Origin: Clostridiales bacterium
GTDB lineage: Bacteria > Bacillota > Clostridia > Oscillospirales > Acutalibacteraceae
DNA: 64,000 bases
Direction of reading: 5' to 3'
Assembly (NCBI GenBank): GCA_019416455.1
Contig: DXXG01000004.1
Coordinates: 124,001-188,000 of the forward strand
Shown here: in pieces, positions 7,357-14,239 of the stretch
How the letters are laid out: each line of letters starts with the position of its first letter
How positions within the stretch are numbered: position 1 is the first letter of the stretch
Made by a program: the position numbers and the translations under genes
Notes under the pieces: generated by a model
Seen by the model: only the letters and a program-made list of their open reading frames with translations
Told to the model about the DNA's origin: nothing
Database searches by the model: none

Positions 7357-8016
7357 ATGAAGCACAATTTGACAGAGCTGGTTTTCATCCTGGACCGCAG
7401 CGGCTCCATGCAGGGGCTGGAGGGTGACACCATCGGCGGCTTCAACGCCATGATCGAAAAGCAGAAGAAGGAGCCCGGCGAGGCCTTCGTCTCCACCGTC
7501 CTCTTTGACGACTTGACAGAGGTGCTCCACGACCGGGTGAAGTTGGGCGAGGTTCGCCCTATCACCGAAAAAGAGTACTATGTCCGGGGCTGCACCGCCC
7601 TGCTGGACGCCATCGGCGGAGCCATCCACCACATTGGGAACATCCACAAGTACGCCCGACCCGACGATGTGCCGGAGCACACCCTTTTTGTCATCACCAC
7701 CGACGGCATGGAGAACGCCAGCCACCGCTACTCCGGCCAGCAGGTGAAGGAGATGATCCAGCGCCAGAAAGAGAAGTACAGCTGGGAATTCCTCTTCCTG
7801 GGCGCCAACATCGACGCGGTGGAGACGGCGGGCAGCTTAGGCATCGCCCCCGACCGGGCGGTGAACTACCACTGCGACAGCGTGGGCACCCGTCTCAACT
7901 ATGAGGTGGTGGGGCAGGCGGTGGCCGCCGTTCGGTGCAGCGCACCCCTGGACGAGCACTGGAAGGACGCCATCGAGGAGGACTTCCGCAGGCGGCAGAA
8001 GAAGGGGCAGCGGTGA
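7357..8016 (+). CDS. von Willebrand factor A (vWA) domain protein
   Basis: The 219-aa protein is essentially one vWA domain. The metal-ion-dependent adhesion site is intact: DRSGSM (DxSxS) near residue 13, a conserved Thr in GCTALLDAIG near 80, and TTDGMEN near 115. Bacterial single-domain vWA proteins act as cytoplasmic scaffolds, often with ATPases or stress proteins. No signal peptide or membrane segment is present. It is transcribed alone or by read-through from the macro-domain operon. GC-rich codon use matches the backbone. Confidence 0.87.
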   Translation: MKHNLTELVFILDRSGSMQGLEGDTIGGFNAMIEKQKKEPGEAFVSTVLFDDLTEVLHDRVKLGEVRPITEKEYYVRGCTALLDAIGGAIHHIGNIHKYARPDDVPEHTLFVITTDGMENASHRYSGQQVKEMIQRQKEKYSWEFLFLGANIDAVETAGSLGIAPDRAVNYHCDSVGTRLNYEVVGQAVAAVRCSAPLDEHWKDAIEEDFRRRQKKGQR

Positions 8017-8030
8017 TCGGCGGTCAAACA

Positions 8031-8066
8031 AATGAGGGACGGAAGGTCACGCCTCCGTCCCTCATT
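8031..8066. terminator. Bidirectional terminator between convergent genes
   Basis: Perfect 13-base arms (AATGAGGGACGGA at 8031-8043 and its complement at 8054-8066) lie between the vWA gene (plus) and the flavin reductase relic (minus). Confidence 0.65.
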
Positions 8067-8090
8067 CCTGTCTCAGTGCAAATCAGCCGG

Positions 8091-8651
8091 TCATTTCAGC
8101 TTGACGCCGTCCCGGAAGGCGTTGCCCACCTTCTCGCCCAGCACCCGGTATGCGTTTTGGATGGGGTCAAAGGTGATGGGCCGCAGCTTGTCCGGGTCGA
8201 TCTTCCCGTCAGCGCCCAAAACAGACTCGTCGGCGCTCACGTTGACGATCTCGCCCACCAGACGGCAGCTCTCCGGGTCGTAGCTCACCAGGCGGCACTC
8301 CACCGCCATGAGCAGCTCGTCGATGAGGGGGGCGTCCACAAATTCCGACTTGGTGGTGTGCCAGCCGGCCTTTGCCACCTTGTCCGCCACCTGGTTGCCG
8401 GAGGCGATGCCCACATAGTCGCAGGCCACCGTCTGCTCCGCAGTGGCCATGCTTACGGTGAAGGCCTTGCGAGCCAGGATGTTGGCGGTGGTCTTGTGCT
8501 CGGCGCTGATGCATATGCTCAGCTCCTTGTCCTCGCTGATGCCGCCTCAGGCCGCATTCATGGCATTGGGGGTGCCGTCCTCATTGTAGGTGGCCAGGAT
8601 AAAGACCGGCTGGGGATAGGTCCAGGGCTTGGCTCCAAAATTCTTGCGCAT
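8091..8651 (-). pseudogene. Flavin reductase family protein, interrupted by in-frame TGA
   Basis: From ATG 8651 (AAGGAGG upstream) the frame reads MRKNFGAKPWTYPQPVFILA and then NAMNAA, followed by TGA at 8547-8549. It resumes in the same frame as GGISEDKELSICISAEHKTT and continues to 8091. The family has Trp at the stop position (NAMNAAWGGI), so a single TGG-to-TGA change explains it. FMN-binding split-barrel proteins of this type reduce flavin or act as electron carriers. Without read-through only a 35-aa peptide would be made. A sequencing error or TGA recoding are alternatives; other genes here use TGA as a normal stop. Confidence 0.83.
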
Positions 8652-8761
8652 ATTGATGCCTCCTTGTACGGATATGTATGTGCTATTATTATAATACAGA
8701 TCTTGATTTTGGAATATGGAAATTGGCTGCCGGGAAAGATGCGTCAAATGGAAAGTTTCCC

Positions 8762-8792
8762 TTGACTTTGACGTTCCGTCAACTGGTACAGT
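8762..8792 (+). promoter_or_regulatory. MerR-type promoter with 19-bp spacer and operator
   Basis: TTGACT (8762-8767) and TACAGT (8787-8792) are separated by 19 bases, the long spacer typical of MerR-controlled promoters. The spacer contains TTGACG-TTC-CGTCAA, a perfect inverted repeat for the dimer. It precedes the truncated merR. Confidence 0.7.
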
Positions 8793-8812
8793 ATCCGTAA
8801 GGAGGGATGTTT

Positions 8813-8890
8813 ATGGAGTATTCCATTCAGGAGCTGTCGCGCCTGTCCGGGGTGACCACCCGCACCCTGCGCTGGTATAGTCATCTATAA
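8813..8890 (+). pseudogene. Truncated MerR-family regulator (25 codons)
   Basis: AAGGAGG precedes ATG 8813. The peptide MEYSIQELSRLSGVTTRTLR followed by WYSHL is the winged-helix start of MerR-family regulators (SGVTTRTLRYYD), ending where AT-rich DNA begins. The effector-binding part is absent from the window. The operator upstream remains intact. Confidence 0.75.
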
Positions 8891-9807
8891 GAGGCAGAAG
8901 AACGCATTACTTTTATAGAGTCATCATCTGTGCTTTGCAATAGACCAATAGAAATCAAAAACAACTGAATGTCTAAAACACTTAAATCGGATTTTGGTCC
9001 AATAGTTACAGAGGTGATGGCGCGCTTTATGTCTTTGAGGGCCACTTCAATATGAGAAACAAGTGTGTTGTTCTTTGGAACAAAAGCGAAATCAATTATA
9101 TTAAACATCGGCTCCGGTTTGTCCATATAGTTTGTTGAAGGAATCATCCCTCTCTTTAATGCATTTGTATTTGCTAAAAAGACCATGCGCCATTCTTTTT
9201 CTTCTTCAAAAGTTGCACTTTTATAAAGTGGCGCCAATATAATGGAGTATGCCATCAAGCGCTTAAAGCACCTTTCTAATGCCTCGTAATCGCAAGAAGA
9301 AGCTAAGATGTTTATGTCACAAGGGTTTAAAAGTTGCTCTACCTTAAAATCACCATACTCAATTCGATCAAACATATAGTAGATTTTGTCTTCTTCAAAA
9401 TCTACTGACTGATTCTGAGGAGCAAAGTATTCTTTGGTAAAGCCAATAGAAACGCCCTTGCCATCATCAGCATACCCACGCCATTGTCCAAGATTGTCTC
9501 CTTTTTCTGAAAGGCAAAACACCCAAGATTTAAGCGTTTGTTTTGTGTCCATGAAATCAAATTGATCTGTGATTCTATTGAAGTCCCTAAACCTTGTGTG
9601 TATGAAATCATTATTCGATTTCATACGGTCAGAGTATTCCAAGAATTTCTTTATCACCGCCTTTTTGCACTGTTCGGTTGCCCATGCTAATTCTTTTGAA
9701 TCGTTGGATTTGCTTACATCAGAGAGCCAAATACTACGGTTTTTCATGATATTATAAAAAGTCTCTAAACTACAATAATGGTATAGGGTACTGACTTCTT
9801 TGCTCAT
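8881..9807 (-). CDS. DUF2971 protein
   Basis: The protein is about 308 aa from MSKEVSTLYHYCSLETFYNI. It shows the DUF2971 hallmarks: a YHYCS start, WLSDVSKSNDSKE, FCLSEKGDNLGQWRGYADDGKGVSIGF split over residues 105-135, and EEKEWRMVF near 215. The biochemical role is unknown; family members are common in accessory islands and next to defence genes. The gene is AT-rich, is inserted head-on into the merR gene, and its stop codon overlaps the merR remnant. An in-frame ATG at 9840 is possible, but neither start has a strong ribosome site. Transfer is likely from composition. Confidence 0.8.
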   Translation of the reverse strand: MSKEVSTLYHYCSLETFYNIMKNRSIWLSDVSKSNDSKELAWATEQCKKAVIKKFLEYSDRMKSNNDFIHTRFRDFNRITDQFDFMDTKQTLKSWVFCLSEKGDNLGQWRGYADDGKGVSIGFTKEYFAPQNQSVDFEEDKIYYMFDRIEYGDFKVEQLLNPCDINILASSCDYEALERCFKRLMAYSIILAPLYKSATFEEEKEWRMVFLANTNALKRGMIPSTNYMDKPEPMFNIIDFAFVPKNNTLVSHIEVALKDIKRAITSVTIGPKSDLSVLDIQLFLISIGLLQSTDDDSIKVMRSSASYR

Positions 9808-9840
9808 ACTTACACCAACCTTAGAACGGCAACTCCTCAT

Positions 9841-10095
9841 TGCCGTTATGAATAAAAGCTACGCAAGAAATTCTTACCGTCTGCGCAATTAATTTTAAGT
9901 CTATTTGTAATTCATTATATCAGAATACCTACTATTTACAACGGAAAAGCAGAAAATCAGACTAATCCCCGTTAGGGATGGGTTAGGGATTTGGCGGTTT
10001 CGGTGGCTATCTTCACCCATGCTCCCGCCGCTTTTCTGCCCTTTGAACCATCGCTGAACAGCAATTGGCCAAACCACAAAAACAGAACAAAAAAT
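9841..10095. other. Intergenic stretch left of a tRNA-like relic
   Basis: AT-rich near the DUF2971 start and then mixed. No gene is seen. A GTTAGGGATG/GGTTAGGGAT near-repeat (9968-9989) is the only pattern. Confidence 0.3.
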
Positions 10096-10129
10096 GCAGA
10101 AGAACCGCCTGTTTAGGCGGTTCTTCTGC
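10096..10129 (-). terminator. Terminator after tRNA-Pro-like relic
   Basis: Perfect 15-base arms (10096-10110 and 10115-10129) around GTTT, with A-rich DNA to the left that becomes a T-run on the minus strand. Confidence 0.65.
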
Positions 10130-10135
10130 GAAAGG

Positions 10136-10211
10136 TGGTCGAAGTTCGGAAACTTGAACCCCGGGCCGCCTGCTCCCAAAGCAGGCACACTACAACTGGA
10201 TCTAAAGTTGC
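10136..10211 (-). tRNA. tRNA-Pro(TGG)-like, degenerate (likely pseudo-tRNA)
   Basis: The span is 76 bases on the minus strand and ends ACCA. The anticodon arm is intact (CCTGC-TTTGGGA-GCAGG, anticodon TGG). The T-stem CGGGG/TTCCG pairs only with two G-U wobbles and lacks the conserved G53-C61 pair. The D-arm is weak, and the 5' acceptor (GCAACTT) does not pair well with AACTTCG. A terminator follows directly. It is best read as a decayed tRNA-Pro or an att scar. Confidence 0.45.
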
Positions 10212-10290
10212 CAGGTGGCCTGGATATTTACTCTCAAAGGAACTACGGTAATCTCAAATCGGGCGGCAGGAAAAGGATAAGATTTTTTCG

Positions 10291-10494
10291 CTAGTTTTTC
10301 TTCTGTCCACAGTTTTCAGGCTCCCAGACAGAAAGCTCTTCCCAATTTTTACTGTCACCGCACCGTCGAAGATAATCGTGTCCGCCATCCACGGTGCAAG
10401 CGCCGCACTTGCAAAAGCGGAAATCGTGGGTGTAGGTGCTCTCGATTTCCTCACCGCATTTCTTGCAACGAATTTTATTGACTAGAATCGTCAT
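10291..10494 (-). CDS. Small zinc-ribbon-like protein
   Basis: The protein is 67 aa. MTILVNKIRCKKCGEEIEST is followed by CKCGACTVDGG and HDYLRR. The CKKC and CKCGAC pairs suggest one structural zinc. AAGGGTGG upstream selects the start at 10494 over an earlier in-frame ATG. It lies 42 bases downstream of the Gly-rich gene's stop on the same strand and may be its operon partner. The function is unknown; similar small proteins occur in Firmicutes genomes. Confidence 0.65.
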   Translation of the reverse strand: MTILVNKIRCKKCGEEIESTYTHDFRFCKCGACTVDGGHDYLRRCGDSKNWEELSVWEPENCGQKKN

Positions 10495-10536
10495 GCTGAT
10501 ACCACCCTTCTTGACGGATTGGGAATACAAATGGTT

Positions 10537-11694
10537 TTAACTTTCCAGCTGCTTGATATACATGGCTTCTCCGTCGAAAAGATAGGCAACGGGGCGGTTG
10601 TAGAGTTGGTCGATTTTGCGGAGATTTTCTACAAAGGGCAGTGTTACATTCTCTTTATTTTGTGTCAGTCCTTTGAGGGTTCTCTCCGCCTGGCGATCCC
10701 CGTGCTTTTCCAGCTGATCGCCCGCGGCCAAAAGGTTTTCGTCCAGTTGGGAATTGCTGATTACCGGTACTTTGGAAACGGCCTTTCCCAAAAGTTTACC
10801 TGCGGATGCAAGACCGCTCATTACGCCGGCCTGAATGGAAGATTTTGAATACTCCTCCAGCAAATTGTAGCAGGAAGTGTACAGCTCCCGATATTGCAGC
10901 GCATAGTCGGAGATGCGCTTTTCCACACTTTCCTGGTAGGGCTGGGTAAAATTGCCCAGCAGCAGAACTTCCAGAAAAGAGGAGTAGGAATAGAGATACA
11001 GGGCCAGCTGATAATCCTGCAAACGGGTTCCCAGCTTTTTTAAGATCCCATGCACTTCCTGGTCGCTGTGAATCCGGGAACGACGCTGCATCTGTTGGGC
11101 GATTTGATCCCGATACAGAACAATGCTGGCTTCCGAGTCCTTTTTTATGTCTTGCACAAGGATATGCTTGTTTGCCTTGTAAGTATCGCTATTCCAGTTG
11201 TATTTGAAATTGCTGAGCACATCTGTCAATGTGTTGAGGTTCCCCAGGAGAGAGGCCCGTTCCTTGGCTTCCAGGAACTCCAGGATTTCCTCCTGTGTTT
11301 TGCGGATATCATCCAGCTTTTTCTCTACATTCATCAGGGCTGCCGCCATAAACAACATGGTGGGGTCGCAGGCAAGGGGAATCATTCTAGCTTGGCCGCC
11401 GCCAACTGCTCCGCCTGCCGTTTGCAGGGATCCGATAAATCCGCCGGTGGAGGAAAACATCTGCTTTCCGTAAGTGTTGACAAAATAAAGGCCGGACCCG
11501 CCGCTGCCGGTGAGGGAAGTCTGAATGGCCGAGGTGAGAGGCTGAAAGGCGACGCCCAGTGCGGAAAGATTGGCTAGGGGGAACTTTTCTGCTCCTTGCC
11601 TGGAAAGATCCACCGCAGGCGTTATAGGGGAAATATCCTGGTCTACCATTTCCTGCAAAGCCGCTTCCCGATATTTTTTCATCTCGTTGCTCAT
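10537..11694 (-). CDS. Hypothetical protein, Gly-rich N-terminal region and helical C-terminus
   Basis: The 385-aa protein is not recognised. Residues 60-105 are rich in Gly, Ala and Ser (TGSGGSG, GGAVGGGQ). A hydrophobic patch (PTMLFMAAALM) follows near 113, and residues 120-260 look alpha-helical and coiled (KKLDDIRKTQEEILEFLEAK). A second small-residue helix (GLASAGKLLGKA) lies near 300. There is no signal peptide and no clear enzyme motif. GAGGAGCGAT before ATG 11694 is the ribosome site. An internal piece (10975-11138) is duplicated at 448-611. The glycine-zipper-like segments would allow membrane insertion, but this is speculation. Confidence 0.6.
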   Translation of the reverse strand: MSNEMKKYREAALQEMVDQDISPITPAVDLSRQGAEKFPLANLSALGVAFQPLTSAIQTSLTGSGGSGLYFVNTYGKQMFSSTGGFIGSLQTAGGAVGGGQARMIPLACDPTMLFMAAALMNVEKKLDDIRKTQEEILEFLEAKERASLLGNLNTLTDVLSNFKYNWNSDTYKANKHILVQDIKKDSEASIVLYRDQIAQQMQRRSRIHSDQEVHGILKKLGTRLQDYQLALYLYSYSSFLEVLLLGNFTQPYQESVEKRISDYALQYRELYTSCYNLLEEYSKSSIQAGVMSGLASAGKLLGKAVSKVPVISNSQLDENLLAAGDQLEKHGDRQAERTLKGLTQNKENVTLPFVENLRKIDQLYNRPVAYLFDGEAMYIKQLES

Positions 11695-11699
11695 GTAAG

Positions 11700-11959
11700 A
11701 TCGCTCCTCAAATTCTATAGTTATGCAGATTGTTGTTACCGTCGCCCTTATTATATCATGATCCCAAAACCATAGGGCAACTCGCGTTACGGAATGTTTC
11801 TGGTAAACAGCAGAAAGTGTTTCCCAGCGGGCTTTTGTTTTTGTTGCAGGCAGTTTATAGGGCAGTTCCCAGGCGGAAAGGTAATCTTGCCCTTTCCAGG
11901 TTACACACCGGAAACAGTAAAATTTCCCACGGAGATATCATTCACGTTGCAGAATGTGT
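11700..11959. other. Intergenic region with likely promoter of the Gly-rich gene
   Basis: On the minus strand a TATAAT-like -10 lies near 11751-11756, with a TTGCCC element 19 bases further upstream. No gene is seen between 11760 and 11959. Confidence 0.35.
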
Positions 11960-12583
11960 TTACTCCTCAGTGCTGTGGACTCTCTTTTTCAGAAGCAGAT
12001 AGCTTCCAACGGAAAAGACCAAGAATACGACCCAAAATAGGAAACTGTGAAAGATCCCCATGGGGCAGGGGGAGATCCAGCCTTCCCAAGACAGGAGAGT
12101 GGCGAGATAACCGGTAATCATGGAAACCGGCATAAAAGCGATCCCAAGGAGGTTGAGCCAGTTCACATAGAAAGTGGCTTTTGTGGAGGACAACAACCTT
12201 GCGATAAAATATCCGGCAACGCCCACCGCTTGAATGATCATGGAGCCCCAAACGACTTCCATAGTTTGTTCCGCATACCACCCGCCAAACGCACAGAACA
12301 ATCCAATGAAAATCAAGGCGGTAGATACAATATAAAGGATTTTGCTTGTCAGGACTTTGCTCTTTTCCCGGTTGTCCTTGACCGGTTCAATGCCCTTTAA
12401 GAGATAGTCGGTTGTGACTTTAAAGAAATCGCTCAGGAGAATGATTTTGTCCAGATCCGGTATGCTTTGTTCGCTTTCCCATTTGGAAACAGCTTGCCGG
12501 GAAACCCCGATTTGATCTGCAAGCTGCTCTTGGGAGATTCCCTTAGCTTTCCGCAAAGATTGAATTCTGTCTGCCAGGTTCAT
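11960..12583 (-). CDS. XRE-family regulator with C-terminal membrane segments
   Basis: The protein is 207 aa. It has an N-terminal XRE HTH (ISQEQLADQIGVSRQAVSKWES, residues about 15-36), then several hydrophobic helices (about 85-105, 115-135, 145-165, 180-200). Membrane-anchored XRE regulators of this layout are common in Firmicutes and may sense membrane or peptide stress; the ligand is unknown. AAAGGAGCG supports ATG 12583; ATG 12589 is too close to it. It is monocistronic. Confidence 0.85.
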   Translation of the reverse strand: MNLADRIQSLRKAKGISQEQLADQIGVSRQAVSKWESEQSIPDLDKIILLSDFFKVTTDYLLKGIEPVKDNREKSKVLTSKILYIVSTALIFIGLFCAFGGWYAEQTMEVVWGSMIIQAVGVAGYFIARLLSSTKATFYVNWLNLLGIAFMPVSMITGYLATLLSWEGWISPCPMGIFHSFLFWVVFLVFSVGSYLLLKKRVHSTEE

Positions 12584-12823
12584 AGTCATCGCTCCTTTTT
12601 TGTTTGGAGTCATTGTAGCAGCATCAGCGGTTGCATAGCCACCATCCAGACATGGAAGTGTGTCAACCAGCGGTTGCGGGGGCGTTTTTGGCTGGAAAAA
12701 GAGGAAACTACACGGTGTTGCACACTGGGATTTCCCCAGTCCCTTATTTCATTGTACTATAAGGGAGGAAACCTTTCCATGATTCATTTGGCAGAAAAGC
12801 AAGGAACCTGACGGCTCTGCCCC
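12584..12823. other. Intergenic region with a tiny ribosome-bound ORF relic
   Basis: AAGGGAGG upstream of ATG 12779 leads into an 11-codon frame (MIHLAEKQGT) that stops at 12811. This looks like the preserved start of a deleted gene. Nothing else coding is visible. Confidence 0.35.
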
Positions 12824-12852
12824 TTGCCGGATTTACCAGGAGTCTGTATAAT
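12824..12852 (+). promoter_or_regulatory. Sigma-A promoter of the rhodanese gene
   Basis: TTGCCG (12824-12829) and TATAAT (12847-12852) have a 17-base spacer and are followed by AACACCA, like the two macro-domain promoters. Confidence 0.65.
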
Positions 12853-12947
12853 AACACCACTGCGGGAGCGGATAATGTCTCCCAATTGAGAAAATCCTAC
12901 CACCGAAAGGCGTCCAGCCTTTGAAAGGAAATGTAGAGGTGCTTTGT

Positions 12948-13331
12948 ATGAAACGAGTGATCCCCTTACTGTTTGTACTGACGATGTTGTTTGCCGGATG
13001 CTCCACAGGCGGCAATGGAGGTTCCTATCAGCGGATCAGCCAGGAGGAGGCCAAGGAGATGATGGACACCCAGGAGGTCATTGTCCTGGATGTGCGGGAG
13101 CAGGACGAGTATGACAGCGGTCATATTCCCGGAGCGGTGCTGCTGCCCGTGGGGACCATCAACGAGGAAACCGCCACTGCCGTGATCCCTGAGAAAGATG
13201 ACACCGTCCTGGTGTACTGCCGCAGCGGCAACCGAAGCAAGACTGCCTCCGCAGCTTTGGCAGAGCTGGGGTACACCAACATCTACGAGTTTGGGGGCAT
13301 CAACACCTGGTCATACGAGATTGAGCAGTGA
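12948..13331 (+). CDS. Rhodanese-like lipoprotein
   Basis: The protein is 127 aa. It has a lipoprotein signal (MKRVIPLLFVLTMLFAGCST, lipid-modified Cys18) and then one rhodanese domain: VIVLDVREQDEYDSGHIPGA near 45 and the active-site loop VYCRSGNRSK near 90 with the catalytic Cys. It should be anchored outside the membrane and transfer or carry sulfane sulfur, or act in thiol redox. GAGGTG upstream selects ATG 12948. A promoter and terminator flank it, so it is a single-gene unit. Confidence 0.9.
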   Translation: MKRVIPLLFVLTMLFAGCSTGGNGGSYQRISQEEAKEMMDTQEVIVLDVREQDEYDSGHIPGAVLLPVGTINEETATAVIPEKDDTVLVYCRSGNRSKTASAALAELGYTNIYEFGGINTWSYEIEQ

Positions 13332-13337
13332 AAAACT

Positions 13338-13370
13338 CCACCCTGGGTGCGGACCTGGGGTGGATTTTTT
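13338..13370 (+). terminator. Terminator of the rhodanese gene
   Basis: CCACCC (13338-13343) pairs with GGGTGG (13358-13363), followed by TTTTTT at 13365-13370. Confidence 0.65.
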
Positions 13371-13381
13371 GCTTTTCGGGT

Positions 13382-14239
13382 TTATTTCACGCTAATCCCT
13401 TCCAGCCATTCCTCCCGGATTCGGTAACGGCAGACCCCGAAACTTTGCTTCTGACGCTCCAGAAACTCTGATGAGATCTGACCCAGCCACTTCTTGCTGA
13501 AGGACGTGGTGCCAAAGTAGGCATCGAAATTGCTGACAGGCATCACCACCCAGGGGGAATCCTCCGGGCGGTTTTCCACATAGTATCCGAGCAATGTGAG
13601 GAGAACTTCCGGTTTGACAGAAGGAAAAGAGTTAACTAGGCGCTGTTTCAGATCTGGAGGCAGGAGGAGGGAAGGGGAGCGCAAAGGGCCCAGTTCCAGG
13701 GCGTCGGCTAGGATGTTGTCAAAACGAATCACCCAGGCTCCTTTTGTTTCGGCGGAGAACAGAGGTACTTGAAACTGCACCACCCTGTCCTGCCAGTATT
13801 TGTCCCAACCTTTCGAGAGGGGTTCCAGATTTTTTAGGGCGGACTTGCTCGCTTTTTCCGAGTTAGATTTCAGAAAGTTCCGCACCTGGTGAACGTGGCG
13901 GACAAACCAGCCATTGCCCTGGTTATCTACCAATTCCGGGAATGTTTCGTGAAGCTGACGGAAATCCGTGGCATACTGCCAGGACTCCTTGACTTTGGCG
14001 TTTTTCGATGCCGGGATGCTGCACCAGGCACGGAGGGCGTTCCGGGCCCGGTTCAGGTTGGGAGTCTCGCTTTGCCACAGATACCCCCTGGCCACGATGG
14101 TCAGAATCCGAGCCAGGCCCTCGCCTTTCAGAAGGGTGTCAAAGGTGAACCGTCCCAGGTAGGAGCTGTCCTGTTTGTTCCTTGCGTCGTACACAACAGA
14201 ACCAGTGTAGGCGGCAAATTCCTCTCGCTCGTCAATCAT
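13382..14239 (-). CDS. Unknown protein coupled to the two-barrel polymerase-like gene
   Basis: The protein is 285 aa, starting MIDEREEFAAYTGSVVYDAR, and is not recognised. It is mostly helical with basic and aromatic patches (SKGWDKYWQDRVVQFQV near 150, TSFSKKWLGQISSEF near 250). The last third reads like a winged-helix or phage-type DNA-binding region, but no motif is decisive. GGAGGAGCGCC before ATG 14239 and an eight-base overlap with the stop of the upstream 1015-aa gene imply translational coupling and joint function. The longer upstream open frame is antiparallel shadow and was not used. A polymerase accessory or primer/template-handling factor is the natural guess; this is inference only. 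Confidence 0.65.
   Translation of the reverse strand: MIDEREEFAAYTGSVVYDARNKQDSSYLGRFTFDTLLKGEGLARILTIVARGYLWQSETPNLNRARNALRAWCSIPASKNAKVKESWQYATDFRQLHETFPELVDNQGNGWFVRHVHQVRNFLKSNSEKASKSALKNLEPLSKGWDKYWQDRVVQFQVPLFSAETKGAWVIRFDNILADALELGPLRSPSLLLPPDLKQRLVNSFPSVKPEVLLTLLGYYVENRPEDSPWVVMPVSNFDAYFGTTSFSKKWLGQISSEFLERQKQSFGVCRYRIREEWLEGISVK

Noticed and set aside
8091..8651. General recoding of TGA as Trp in this organism
   Set aside because: Many intact genes in the window end with TGA at the expected length, so TGA is a normal stop here.
7935..8765. 276-codon plus-strand frame opposite the flavin reductase relic
   Set aside because: Shadow frame; the minus strand carries a recognisable flavin reductase with ribosome site.
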